Shown here: one piece after another, positions 51,988 to 61,064 of the stretch
Layout of the letters: the number at the start of each line of letters is the position of its first letter
How positions within the stretch are numbered: the first letter of the stretch is position 1
Position numbers and translations under genes: made by a program
The notes under the pieces: generated by a model
Database searches by the model: none
Seen by the model: only the letters and a program-made list of their open reading frames with translations
What the model was told of the DNA's origin: nothing
Assembly (NCBI RefSeq): GCF_947495455.1
Contig: NZ_CANLZC010000009.1
Span: 22,188 to 86,187 of the forward strand
Length of the DNA stretch: 64,000 nt
Direction: 5' to 3'
Source of the DNA: an uncultured Shewanella sp.
Lineage (GTDB): Bacteria; Pseudomonadota; Gammaproteobacteria; Enterobacterales; Shewanellaceae

Positions 51988-52914
51988 TTATAAATATATC
52001 CAATAGCAATTCATGTGACCTGCTGTTCCAGTACATACGCGAACAGGCTTATCACCTGGTAAATCCATACCACCACCATGACCACCGTGATGGCCGTGAC
52101 GGCCTCCCTCATTACCACCACCTTTGCCACCTTTATTACCTTTGCCACCTTTATTACCTTTGTTACCTTTGCCACCTTTGTTACCTTTGCCACCTTTGTT
52201 ATTTCTTTTTATCTTCAATTTTCCTTTTGAAATAACCATGATATCACCTACTTTCAAAGGATCACCTTTTAAAGTGTCAGATAGTAGATCAGCGAGATAT
52301 GCGGCAGTTAGTGACTCCAATACAATTTTTTCAGTAAGACCTTTTCCTAGAGTAGCCATTAATGAAGCGATTCTTCCAGCCGGAATAGCTAACAGAGCAT
52401 TTGTGACAAATTGTCTAGCTCTATTGTTTGAATCAATTAATCCTTGAGTGACGGCAATTTCTACTGTTGGGAGTTCCTTTAAATTGTTATTATTGTTTAC
52501 ATATTTCTTTAAGTCATATTGAGCTTTTAAACGTTTATAATCAGAATGAGAACTTTGCCAAAAAGGTGAATTAGTTAATGGCTTATTATCTTTAAAACTA
52601 TCTTTAAAATTATCTTTTGATGCTTCAAAATGAAAACGTTCTAAAATGAATGTGCTTAATAATTTTGAATCTATAATTGCAGCATCTGATTGTAAAAAAA
52701 ACATTATGTCTTTATTTTTAAAATCACTGGTGAGCATTAAAAACTTTGATATTTCTAAATCGATGGAACAAATTTCAGTAGTACATTCAAGTGTGATCTC
52801 TGCTTCTTCATAATTATCTGGTACGTTTACCTCCGTAGCGAAAGCTAGATTTGATGTCATTGACATCATTAAAAATAACGATAATCCTTTAAATAATAGT
52901 CTTAACTTCAACAT
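51988..52914 (-). CDS. Exported protein with Gly/Lys/Asn-rich repeat tail
   Basis: A 308-residue protein with a signal peptide (FKGLSLFLMMSMTSNLAFA) and an N-terminal domain of about 200 residues with two Cys (LECTTEICSIDL). A short basic stretch (KLKIKRNN) is followed by a low-complexity tail of GGKGNK-type repeats (about 238-270), a His/Gly-rich segment (GRHGHHGGHGGG) and an end with two Cys (CTGTAGHMNCYWIYL). The His/Gly part could bind metal and the repeat could bind polyanions or the envelope; both are inferences. No family is recognised. The codons within the repeat are nearly identical, which points to recent expansion. Confidence 0.75.
   Translation of the reverse strand: MLKLRLLFKGLSLFLMMSMTSNLAFATEVNVPDNYEEAEITLECTTEICSIDLEISKFLMLTSDFKNKDIMFFLQSDAAIIDSKLLSTFILERFHFEASKDNFKDSFKDNKPLTNSPFWQSSHSDYKRLKAQYDLKKYVNNNNNLKELPTVEIAVTQGLIDSNNRARQFVTNALLAIPAGRIASLMATLGKGLTEKIVLESLTAAYLADLLSDTLKGDPLKVGDIMVISKGKLKIKRNNKGGKGNKGGKGNKGNKGGKGNKGGKGGGNEGGRHGHHGGHGGGMDLPGDKPVRVCTGTAGHMNCYWIYL
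52113..52202. repeat. Short tandem repeat encoding GGKGNK units
   Basis: On the plus strand the motif CCACCTTT(A/G)TTACCTTTG is repeated about five times with small changes, built from 9-base units. It encodes the Gly/Lys/Asn tail of the exported protein at 51988-52914. Unit lengths are multiples of three, so copy changes keep the frame. Confidence 0.85.
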
Positions 52915-53151
52915 ATTAACTACTCCATAAAATTGAAGTTACAATATATACTCAAAAAACAAACGCTCAATTATACTTTAGTTTTAATAAACAAGATCTT
53001 AATAAGGGGTTCCTCATTTAATAGCCCATTATATTCTCAGTGAAAAAATGGGGCACTCTTATTTCAAAAGCAGGCCGAACCTTTAACTCATACCTCTAAA
53101 GCCGCTTTTATTTTACTCAACCTCAGTGTCTATCAGGCTTTGACACAAGTG

Positions 53152-54042
53152 CTAAGTTAAATCTTGCAGATGTTGTTGCATGAAGTTGATAAAGGTACTG
53201 ACCTTACTTGGAATATGTTGGCGGGTCGAGTAAACCGCATAAATCCCATGTTCAGGTAACGCATAGTCCGTTAATAAGGGAACCAGCTGCTTGGTTTTAA
53301 TGGCTTCATTGACAATAAATAAGGGCATTTGGCAAATGCCTAATCCTGCCAATAAAGCTGAATATAACGCCTCGCTATTATTGACTTGATAATTGCCTTT
53401 TGGCTGAATAGAGATGGTTCCTTTTTTACCTTTAAATTGCCATTCACTGCCTGCTTGAAAGTAAGAATAAAATAAACAATTATGTTGGGAAAGTACCTTA
53501 GGGGTATCGGGTATTCCATGTTGCTTCAGGTATTGCGGCGAGGCGCACAAGACGCTGTGACAAGGGGCTAACTTTTTTGCGATCAGGCTAGAATCGAGCA
53601 ATTTTCCTATTCGTATCGCCACATCAAATTGATATTTGACCATATCGAGGACTTTATCATCCATGATCATTTCAATTGAAATGAGCGGGTGCACTTTTAA
53701 AAACTGCGGAATTAAAGGCGCAAGATGGAGCCGTCCAAAGGCCATAGGGGCATTAATTCGCAAGTGCCCCTTAGGCTGAGTCTGTTGTTGAGTGACCGCA
53801 TCTCTTGCATCGTTAGCAAGTGCGAGAGATTGACTGACTCCCTCGTAATAAGTTTGTCCTGCTTGTGTGAGACTCAAACGGCGAGTGGTTCGGTGTAATA
53901 ATCGAATACCTAATGATGCTTCTAACTGAGTGATCCGTTTACTCACTGCGGATTTTGAACTTCCCAGTCTTTCGGCGGCTTTTGAAAAGCTGCCCATTTC
54001 GACAACGGTGACAAAAATAGGTATGGCAGTGAAAGTATTCAT
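53152..54042 (-). CDS. LysR-family transcriptional regulator
   Basis: A 296-residue LysR protein. The HTH is IFVTVVEMGSFSKAAERLGSSKSAVSKRITQLEASLGIRLLHRTTRRLSLT and the effector domain is complete (GHLRINAPMAFGRLHLAPLIP, FDVAIRIGKLLDSSLIAKKL). It is of the DhmR/PerR-like group whose members often control an adjacent divergent transporter. The divergent YdcZ-type pair begins 110 bases away, so that is the likely target. Confidence 0.92.
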   Translation of the reverse strand: MNTFTAIPIFVTVVEMGSFSKAAERLGSSKSAVSKRITQLEASLGIRLLHRTTRRLSLTQAGQTYYEGVSQSLALANDARDAVTQQQTQPKGHLRINAPMAFGRLHLAPLIPQFLKVHPLISIEMIMDDKVLDMVKYQFDVAIRIGKLLDSSLIAKKLAPCHSVLCASPQYLKQHGIPDTPKVLSQHNCLFYSYFQAGSEWQFKGKKGTISIQPKGNYQVNNSEALYSALLAGLGICQMPLFIVNEAIKTKQLVPLLTDYALPEHGIYAVYSTRQHIPSKVSTFINFMQQHLQDLT

Positions 54043-54151
54043 AGAGCTTGATATTTTTATTGTTGAGTTTTATTCATAAATAATTTTCTATTTTGACTCA
54101 TTATAAATCAAATGAAAACAATTTAAAGTGTGCTCACATTTTAGCGTGGGA

Positions 54152-54655
54152 ATGAAAACAGTGTTAAAACAAGTATCGAATAAGCTAATGGCCCTTTTAG
54201 CGGGGGGATTATTGGCACTAATGATAGAGATCAATAGTGAATTAGCATTCGTTAATTCACCGATTCAAGCATCTTGGATTGCTCATGGTGTCGGTGCATT
54301 CGTGGCTATGTGTCTAGTGTTAATAGTCGCTTTTGCTTTTCAGGGGCATAAGCGGAATGGCTTGGTAAAAACAAAGGGGATAAAAACAAAGGGAACAAAA
54401 ACCACTGGTTTGCCTTATTGGCTTTATCTCGGTGGTCTTCCTGGTGCGCTAACTGTGGTGTTAGCAGGCATAACGGTAAATAGTGACATTGGTCTCAGTG
54501 GTACGTTAAGCAGTGCGCTTATTGGACAGATTATCTTTGGCATCATATCGGATCATTTTGGGCTGTTTGGTAGCCAGAAAAAACCTTTTGTGGCCGCTGA
54601 TTTATTGAAAGTGCTGCCCGTACTCGCAGGGAGTTTTATTATTATTTTTACCTGA
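54152..54655 (+). CDS. YdcZ/DUF606-family DMT transporter 1
   Basis: The protein has about 167 residues from the ATG at 54152 (a GTG at 54128 is an alternative). It has five hydrophobic segments (LMALLAGGLLALMIEIN, WIAHGVGAFVAMCLVLIVAFAF, YLGGLPGALTVVLAGITV and others) and is a half-size DMT protein of the YdcZ family, which probably works as a dimer. A basic, repetitive loop (KTKGIKTKGTKTTG) joins helices 2 and 3. The second half-size gene follows 45 bases on, so a heterodimer is likely. The substrate is unknown. Confidence 0.8.
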   Translation: MKTVLKQVSNKLMALLAGGLLALMIEINSELAFVNSPIQASWIAHGVGAFVAMCLVLIVAFAFQGHKRNGLVKTKGIKTKGTKTTGLPYWLYLGGLPGALTVVLAGITVNSDIGLSGTLSSALIGQIIFGIISDHFGLFGSQKKPFVAADLLKVLPVLAGSFIIIFT

Positions 54656-54700
54656 TGGCTCAGCGTGATTTGGAAATGAACAAGACTTAAAAGAGAATGA

Positions 54701-55180
54701 ATGATGTCCTTATATATTGTTATTGCGTTATTAAATGGTGTGGTGATCAGTTTGAGTCGAGTGCTCAATGGGCAGCTCAGTCTGCATGTGGGACCATTAA
54801 AAGCATCGGTTTATAATCATTTAGTGGGTTTTTTCCTGTTGACCTTATTATTGATTTTGTATGGTTTTTTTCAATTAAGTTCGCTCGAACTCATCTTGTC
54901 TACCCCTTGGTATTTATATTTAGGGGGAGTTATTGGCGCACTTTATGTGGCGTTAAACAGTTTTATTTTATCGCGTATTGGTGCGGCAAACACTGGGTTA
55001 TTGGTGATCAGTGGCCAAATGATAGCTGGAATATTTTTAGACGGTGAACCTTTCGATACGAAAGTGCTATTGTTCAAAATGCTTGGTGTGTTGTTCATTG
55101 CTATTGGAATTTTCTTTTTGCAGTCAAACTCTAAGCCCATCAAGAAAGTCACGAATATAAGCCATCCTAAGACAAGTTAG
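54701..55180 (+). CDS. YdcZ/DUF606-family DMT transporter 2
   Basis: A 159-residue partner of the preceding gene. It has the same five-helix layout (IVIALLNGVVISLSRVLNGQLS, VYNHLVGFFLLTLLLILYGFF, YLGGVIGALYVALNSFILSRIG) and a final SGQMIAGIFLDG plus MLGVLFIAIGIFFLQS. It is preceded by AAAGAGAATGA. Its position and matching length suggest an obligate pair, under the divergent LysR-type regulator. Confidence 0.82.
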   Translation: MMSLYIVIALLNGVVISLSRVLNGQLSLHVGPLKASVYNHLVGFFLLTLLLILYGFFQLSSLELILSTPWYLYLGGVIGALYVALNSFILSRIGAANTGLLVISGQMIAGIFLDGEPFDTKVLLFKMLGVLFIAIGIFFLQSNSKPIKKVTNISHPKTS

Positions 55181-55413
55181 GCGCTTGCGACAAGATTTGT
55201 TTGAAAGCGTTGAGCGAAGTTGAACAAAAATTGAAGTTCGACATTAACTCCCCTTATTTCGTTATTTTAAATGTGAAATTGCCCTTTCAAATGCTGACCT
55301 CGCTTCATCATGATGGCGAGGGAATGATCTCGAAGGAAATCGATTTTGATATGAGTGCATATCCTCTGCTAAAGTGAGAGTCCGTCATACTGGTGAGAAT
55401 TTAAAGGTGATGA

Positions 55414-56037
55414 ATGGATAGGAGTCATATATTAGGCGTGATCCTTGCTGGTGGACTATCTCGGCGTATGGGAACGGATAAAGCCAAACTGCAAATTAAT
55501 GGCGTTTCTATGTTGCAAAGAAATCAGCTTTTATTGAGTGAGTGCGGCATTCAGAATATTGTGGTTTGTCGTAATCAGACGGGATTTTTGGCTGATATTC
55601 ATGTTAATTGTGGCCCTATGGGGGCAATACACAGTGCACTCAATTACGCACAAAAAAAACCATATATCAAAGGGCTCATGTTTATCCCCATCGATATGCC
55701 TCTCCTTAATAAAGATATGATTAATCAACTGATTGATAAGGAGTTACTGGAAAATAATCCGAAAAATATGCTTAACGTCTGCACAACCGAAGCTAAAGTA
55801 CTGACTCAAGCTAGACATTTTCAGAATACGCCATTGCCTTTATTCTTACCTTATCACTCTTCTTTTTTGCCTTTGAGTGAAGCGGTGGCAACATCTCAAA
55901 AAGATCGTTCTATCAAGGCTTTTTTAAGCTTAATTGACAGCGAGTCGATAATGTCACTGGAGCCAGAGAAATTAATGAATACCAATGATAAAGCCCAATG
56001 GCAGCACGCTATTGATACAATAAGTGGTATTCAGTAA
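55414..56037 (+). CDS. mobA: Molybdenum cofactor guanylyltransferase
   Basis: A 207-residue NTP transferase with the signature LAGGLSRRMGTDKAKL, then GPMGAIHSALNYA and a metal-binding FIPIDMPLL. MobA adds GMP to molybdopterin to form the bis-MGD cofactor used by enzymes such as nitrate and DMSO reductases. AAAGGTGATGA precedes the ATG. The next gene is of the MoaB/Mog family, so both act in the same pathway. Confidence 0.93.
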   Translation: MDRSHILGVILAGGLSRRMGTDKAKLQINGVSMLQRNQLLLSECGIQNIVVCRNQTGFLADIHVNCGPMGAIHSALNYAQKKPYIKGLMFIPIDMPLLNKDMINQLIDKELLENNPKNMLNVCTTEAKVLTQARHFQNTPLPLFLPYHSSFLPLSEAVATSQKDRSIKAFLSLIDSESIMSLEPEKLMNTNDKAQWQHAIDTISGIQ

Positions 56038-56080
56038 TTAAGTTATCAAGGTAAGTTTGAGTACATAAGGGACAAAGATA

Positions 56081-56587
56081 ATGAAAAAAGATAAACCTTT
56101 TCAGTCGTTAAATATCGCGGTATTAACCGTATCGGATACCCGTGATGAAACCAACAATACGGCAGGAGATTTATTGGAAGGTGCATTAAAGGAAAGTGGT
56201 CATCAATTAAGTGAAAAAATGATCGTCAAAGACAACATTTACCACATTCGCTCTATAGTGTCAGTGTGGATCGCATCCACAGATGTGCAAGTGGTTCTCG
56301 TTTCGGGTGGAACGGGTTTCAACGCTAAAAATTCAACCATTGAAGCATTAACGCCCTTATTTGATAAAACCGTCGATGGGTTTGGTGAGTTATTTAGGCA
56401 GCTTTCCTTTGACGATATTGGTACTTCAACCTTGCAATCACGTGCGGTGGCGGGCTTGGCGAATGGTACCGTTATTTTTTCCATGCCAGGCTCAACTGGT
56501 GCTTGCCAATTAGCTTGGGAAAAAATTATTCAATCACAGCTCGATGCCAGACACGGCCCCTGTAATTTTGTGCCGCATTTAAAATAA
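56081..56587 (+). CDS. moaB: MoaB/Mog-family molybdenum cofactor protein
   Basis: The protein has 168 residues. It shows NIAVLTVSDTRDETNNTAGDLLEGALKESGH, the molybdopterin-binding VVLVSGGTGFNAKNSTIEAL (SGGTG), the VDGFGELFRQLSFDDIGTSTLQSRA segment and a MPGSTGAC signature. Length and sequence fit MoaB better than MogA, but the two are close paralogues. It adenylates or binds molybdopterin in cofactor synthesis. It lies 43 bases after mobA. Confidence 0.9.
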   Translation: MKKDKPFQSLNIAVLTVSDTRDETNNTAGDLLEGALKESGHQLSEKMIVKDNIYHIRSIVSVWIASTDVQVVLVSGGTGFNAKNSTIEALTPLFDKTVDGFGELFRQLSFDDIGTSTLQSRAVAGLANGTVIFSMPGSTGACQLAWEKIIQSQLDARHGPCNFVPHLK

Positions 56588-56679
56588 TAGTGCACATGCA
56601 TGTTATTTTATATTGATTTAGCTATAAGTGCCGATGGTCTCTGTTCGTGCTATTGATGATTTTATGCTGGTATTAGCAA

Positions 56680-56701
56680 AAAGGCTCAGTATTGAGCCTT
56701 T
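56680..56701. terminator. Bidirectional terminator between moaB and the kinase-like gene
   Basis: AAAGGCTCA (56680-56688) pairs perfectly with TGAGCCTTT (56693-56701) around GTAT, with A on the left and T on the right. It lies between the convergent moaB and the minus-strand gene ending at 56715. Confidence 0.88.
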
Positions 56702-56714
56702 CTCAAGCATAGTG

Positions 56715-59700
56715 TTAGGCGTAATTGTAATTGCTAGCAGCGTTTTGGTACTGAGAGAAGTTATCTTCTAGCATCTCTATATCTCTAGCCCAATAACTGG
56801 TATGAATCATTCGTGGATCATTATTTTCTCTGTCTAAAATAATATGACTTCCTTCTTCGATTAAACTATTCACTTTTGCTGTATCCCAAAGATGAGGCGA
56901 AATTATTTTTCCTTCGGCTTCCAATGAATTTAGGTGAGATTTTAGTCTAGAAAGTCTAGTCTTTGTGGCCTCAATAGCAGCATTAGAGAGTAATCCCGCA
57001 CTTAGCTTTTCGATGTCATTATCAGTGAGGGCATCAATGGCGGCTTTCATTTTAGTATCAACAACATTGGGGTAGTCCGGTAACTGAGAGTTAATCTCGC
57101 GGGTTTGTTGTTGGAGGGTATTCCAATCTGGTCCTAAGCAAAAATCATTATCGATGCCTTTCACAACGACTTTATCCGTGATTGGATCAATATAGAGCAT
57201 ATAATTATCAGCATGCCTATCAACTTGGCCTGTGATGAGATCTACAAGATGTAATTGAGTGAGCTGTTGCTGTAAAGAAGCTTTATATTTGTAATTGTGA
57301 GGGTTAAATTGAGCATTTTTTGCATTAACTCCAGCACTTTTATCCATTACAAGTCCAAGCTCACCGTTATGAGTAGCAAAGTCAGTTTGGACTAATACAT
57401 TAAATCCCAGTTTTTGATCTATTGCACTCGCAATGACGGCGCGTTCTAATAAACGAGGTGAGCTATTATCTATTCCGATAGCGATAGATGGAGAACGACC
57501 AATTGTAATGTTGTCATCATCTTGTTTATAGACTTTTGCTTGAGGAGAATTATTGTTAGTGTATTGAGTAGAGTAAACTGTGTGTATATATCCTTTTCCT
57601 AGTGGCGTCATTGGGGCTGTTATGGTTTTATCGTTAAATTCATTTGCCATCTTATTTATAACCTGATTTCTAACGCCTCGAGCAAAAGCGCGTAATGGCA
57701 TATTTATGGTTCCAATTTCGGTGTCTTTATTTTGGAGCTTATAGCCACTAAAACGAAGTGATTTTTTTAGAGTACGTTCATGCTCAACAATATTGAGTAG
57801 TTGTTGGTTGAGGTTGGTGAGTTGTTGGTTAGTGAGTTTGTTTCTTTGTATATAAATCTCTGTAATAGCACGGAATTGATTTTGAATATCGTCAAAACCA
57901 ACTCGTTTCATTAACTGGGCCATTCCTGTCACATTTTTGATGATGGTTTGTTTTTGTGATATGTCTTTAGGATCATTAAAGTTGATATTACTAAAGATGT
58001 TTTCCATTCTCTTTGAGTAGGTCAGGAAATGTTGACGAGCTCTTTCATTGAGTAGTTGAAAATCATGTTTATTTTCATTAGGAATAACACCGTTACGCTC
58101 TAATTCACGTAACGACTTAAAGCATGAGGATATCTCTTCTCTTGTCCATAGGAGCTGTTCTTTATCTAAGCGCCTTAATAGCTCGGTGTCGGCGTTAATG
58201 GTGGGATCAATCTTGGATAATGCATCAATGTTACCGCGCAGATCGGTTAAAATGGGAAACATCGCCTGTGTTTTGCCCTGTTTCATTACTTGTGCGAGCT
58301 TGTCTATTTGGCGATTTATTTCAGTATTGAAATTATCGACTTTTTTGTTTTTATTTGTGATATGAAGATTGATGCCTTGAGCTATGCAGGCTAATTGATT
58401 GGTGTTGGATTGCGTGAATGTTTGGGTTGATGCAACTTGAATATGCTGCTCTAAGGTGCGTTTTATGTTTGCCAAGGATTCGAGGTTAAAAGAACGTCGT
58501 TGCAGATAGCATTGCGTGATGGCGCTGAGATCATGTTCAATATCAGTCAGTCCTATTTTTTGCATTTTATTGGTTAATAACCCTAACTCTGTATTGATAT
58601 TGGCGATATTATTTTGTGCGAGTTGAGTAAATATTTTTCTACATTCAGGTGTATAAGCAAAGACTTGCTTTATCGTAAGTTGTTTTAATACTTGTGCATA
58701 ATCCTGTTTATTTTGAGGTAGCCCACTGATTTTTGCGTTTCTCATTTTATTCATCACACGAATGAGAGGCTCACGATCTAAGCTTTGTAGCTTTTCATTA
58801 AGTGTATTGTTGATATGATTTAAATCAAATGCATGGCTGAAATTTAAGGTGTTTTCATAGCGGGCTAAAATGACGCTTATGTCTTCTGTTTGGCATGCCT
58901 TCCATAAGTCATCGATGTGTTGCTTGAATTGATGTTCGAGTTGAATACGCGGTTCAATGCAGCTTTTTAAAAGTGGGTGGAAGCCAAATTTATTGTCTTT
59001 TTCGGTTATTCTTTGCTCTATTTCCATTAACTGTGTGCTGGGCAACTTTTGCAGTTGTGCTGCTATTTTGTCATCAATCACTTCATATGCATATTGTTTC
59101 CCGTATCTATGTTCTTGTACATCAAAGATGGTTTCTCCCACAAGGCTTTCATAGGCATAGTCAATTTGAGTAGCGGACATGGTTTTGATTTCAGAGACAA
59201 AATGCTGTATTTCTGCTTCAATAAAAGCATCTTTTTGTTTAAAAAGTACTTCTTCGACTAATTTATTTAATGTTACTAGGTGATTCGATGTTACTGGATA
59301 CTCTTTGATAACAGTATCAATACGGTTTTTAATACCTTCAATGTCATCTTTAGTTAACGCGTTAAGTTTTGAAGTGAACTTCTGTGATAATTGGACTTCT
59401 GTTAGATTAATTTTACGGCTTGAGTCAATAATCTGCTGATATTGCGGTGCTATTTCTTGAGTGGGAGTATGGCTTAGTCCGACAATGAACTGGTTGAGGT
59501 CATTGTCGAACTGTGTTTGTTGAGCCTTAATTTCAGCTGTGCTTACTAACGTCTGAAGGTTCTTATGTACAACTTCACCTGCCAGAGAAATGTGTTGATA
59601 TGGGCAAGCTAGTTTGTTACTAATTGATTGTAATTGTTCTGGATTATATGTTTTGAGTAATTGACTGATTTTATCGTCTAGTTTTCCCATATCATGAAGG

Positions 59701-60044
59701 CTTGGATGAACAAGTGTAAACTCAGCGAGTTCTAAATAGCGCAAAATACAAGCATCAGCTTTGGTTGTTAATAAACTATCAGTCCAATTATAAATCAGTG
59801 AATCGATATTATCTGTACTGATGTCAGTGATAGTGATAAGTGTATGGTTAAGTGGCTTTTGCTCTGCTTTTGCTGTGTTAGATAAGTGATCCCAGTTATT
59901 GGTTACTTTTCCTGTTTTGGAGGCATCGAGCGTATGAGAGGCGGCGATTTGACCTAGTTGAGTATGAGATGAACTTGCTGTGTTATGATTTTGTACTGAA
60001 TGTTGAGCGGAAAGAGTAGACTGCTCAGTGACTGTCAAAGGCAT
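56715..60044 (-). CDS. Large protein with PI3/PI4-kinase-like C-terminal domain, putative type III effector
   Basis: The protein has 1109 residues from the ATG at 60044, chosen because AAGGA lies 7 bases upstream; an in-frame ATG 21 bases earlier lacks such a site. The N-terminal 60 residues are Ser/Thr/Gln-rich, as in type III secretion signals. Residues of about 60-770 are helical, with no membrane segments. The C-terminal part looks like a lipid or protein kinase fold. NGELGLVMDKSAG suits the hinge. GQVDRHADNYML carries Asp942, His944 and Asn947 in the DRHxxN catalytic loop of PI3/PI4 kinases, and VKGIDNDFCLG carries Asp965 and Asp967 as the metal-binding pair. A CesT-type chaperone gene lies just upstream. 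Host-directed kinase activity is inferred. Confidence 0.75.
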   Translation of the reverse strand: MPLTVTEQSTLSAQHSVQNHNTASSSHTQLGQIAASHTLDASKTGKVTNNWDHLSNTAKAEQKPLNHTLITITDISTDNIDSLIYNWTDSLLTTKADACILRYLELAEFTLVHPSLHDMGKLDDKISQLLKTYNPEQLQSISNKLACPYQHISLAGEVVHKNLQTLVSTAEIKAQQTQFDNDLNQFIVGLSHTPTQEIAPQYQQIIDSSRKINLTEVQLSQKFTSKLNALTKDDIEGIKNRIDTVIKEYPVTSNHLVTLNKLVEEVLFKQKDAFIEAEIQHFVSEIKTMSATQIDYAYESLVGETIFDVQEHRYGKQYAYEVIDDKIAAQLQKLPSTQLMEIEQRITEKDNKFGFHPLLKSCIEPRIQLEHQFKQHIDDLWKACQTEDISVILARYENTLNFSHAFDLNHINNTLNEKLQSLDREPLIRVMNKMRNAKISGLPQNKQDYAQVLKQLTIKQVFAYTPECRKIFTQLAQNNIANINTELGLLTNKMQKIGLTDIEHDLSAITQCYLQRRSFNLESLANIKRTLEQHIQVASTQTFTQSNTNQLACIAQGINLHITNKNKKVDNFNTEINRQIDKLAQVMKQGKTQAMFPILTDLRGNIDALSKIDPTINADTELLRRLDKEQLLWTREEISSCFKSLRELERNGVIPNENKHDFQLLNERARQHFLTYSKRMENIFSNINFNDPKDISQKQTIIKNVTGMAQLMKRVGFDDIQNQFRAITEIYIQRNKLTNQQLTNLNQQLLNIVEHERTLKKSLRFSGYKLQNKDTEIGTINMPLRAFARGVRNQVINKMANEFNDKTITAPMTPLGKGYIHTVYSTQYTNNNSPQAKVYKQDDDNITIGRSPSIAIGIDNSSPRLLERAVIASAIDQKLGFNVLVQTDFATHNGELGLVMDKSAGVNAKNAQFNPHNYKYKASLQQQLTQLHLVDLITGQVDRHADNYMLYIDPITDKVVVKGIDNDFCLGPDWNTLQQQTREINSQLPDYPNVVDTKMKAAIDALTDNDIEKLSAGLLSNAAIEATKTRLSRLKSHLNSLEAEGKIISPHLWDTAKVNSLIEEGSHIILDRENNDPRMIHTSYWARDIEMLEDNFSQYQNAASNYNYA

Positions 60045-60145
60045 GAGGATTTCCTTGTAATGCATTTACGAGTGCGTTTTTATTAATTGGCCTATAAGAC
60101 GGTAAGGCTATTTAGATCTTGATTAACGTGCTGAATATTGTCTTG

Positions 60146-60598
60146 TTAGATGTGTATGAGATTCGGCTGTTTTTTCTTGTTGGTACTAAGATTGTTATGA
60201 GTTGATTGAGGTGGGGGAGCTAAGAGCTTTCGCTTCCAGACTTTGGCAAAACAGATCAAATTCTCAAGATGGCTAATAGTATCTTTAATGGTCAACTTAT
60301 CTAAATTACAGATATGTTGAATGATGATCTCATTAGTGTGTTCATCGATAGCTAAATGGTTTTCACCGACTCCTCGACCATAAGCATTTGCATGTAAGAG
60401 AGATAATGTCTGATTTGGAGTTAACGCATCGCTTATACCTACTACGCTATATAGGTAAAGTGCTTTATTATCAATCCACTCTATATTAATTATAATGCTT
60501 TTGTCTATGACTAACCGGCATAGGTTATCCTCGTTGAAATTTAAATCGCTAATGCCAACTTCTTTTCTAAATTGAGTAATAAATTCTTTTTTTAACAT
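60146..60598 (-). CDS. CesT-family type III secretion chaperone
   Basis: The protein has 150 residues from the ATG at 60598; a TTG 30 bases upstream is possible, and neither has a strong ribosome site. It follows the CesT/SycH pattern: an N-terminal helix LKKEFITQFRKEVGI, DLNFNEDNLCRLVIDKSIIINIEW, LYLYSVVG, a helix ending in LLHANAYGRGVGENHLAID, EIIIQHICNL and a C-terminal helix TISHLENLICFAKVWKRKL. It also has an unusual polar, Pro/Asn-rich tail. These dimeric chaperones bind the N-terminal region of a cognate effector. The large kinase-like gene follows 101 bases downstream. No injectisome genes are visible in the window. Confidence 0.82.
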   Translation of the reverse strand: MLKKEFITQFRKEVGISDLNFNEDNLCRLVIDKSIIINIEWIDNKALYLYSVVGISDALTPNQTLSLLHANAYGRGVGENHLAIDEHTNEIIIQHICNLDKLTIKDTISHLENLICFAKVWKRKLLAPPPQSTHNNLSTNKKKQPNLIHI

Positions 60599-60901
60599 AA
60601 ACTGTGAGTGTCGATTAGTGGGAGCCAATACTTAAATCATCGTAAATAATCCGATGTTAATAAGGATTCTTTGTCAGATTAAATGTATGGAGATTAAAGC
60701 AATTTGTAAGATGAGACGTCTATCACTTTTATGTTGGGTTTTAGAAAAGTGATAGTGGGGCATAAAATAAAAAACTGAATTGTTCGATTTTGTATGACCC
60801 GTTAATCTTGTTTTGTTTGAACTTATGTGTGTTACTTACTTCCTGTGAATAGTGATGCTAGGCTCATAAGGTTGAATTGAACAGCATTTGAGAAGCGCAC
60901 T

Positions 60902-61054
60902 ATGGCAGATTGACAGAAATGGGATCCCGAAGATAAAATTTTTGGGGATCAACAAGGCAAGAAAATCGCAAAACAGAAACCTGTGGATTTCAATTTCGAA
61001 CTGGTTATGTGGTTTCGCTGTTTGGCTTTATTGGTGAGTGATCTCCGTACATGA
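60902..61054 (+). pseudogene. ORF remnant with in-frame TGA
   Basis: This is the only structured stretch between the chaperone and the DUF2061 gene (60629-61064). An ATG at 60902 opens a frame of 51 codons interrupted by one TGA at codon 4 (60911-60913), then running through QKWDPEDKIFGDQQGKK to a stop at 61052-61054. Trp would suit the interrupted position (MAD-x-QKWDPED). There is no ribosome site. A decayed fragment is the simplest reading; nothing supports selenocysteine. Confidence 0.3.
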
Positions 61055-61064
61055 AATCACACTG

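Noticed and set aside
56715..60044. HipA-type toxin kinase
   Set aside because: The size, the long helical N-terminal region, the DRHxxN loop and the CesT-type partner fit a type III effector better; no HipB-like antitoxin is present.
60902..61054. Selenoprotein with UGA-encoded selenocysteine
   Set aside because: No selenocysteine insertion structure or selenoprotein family context is apparent; a nonsense mutation is simpler.
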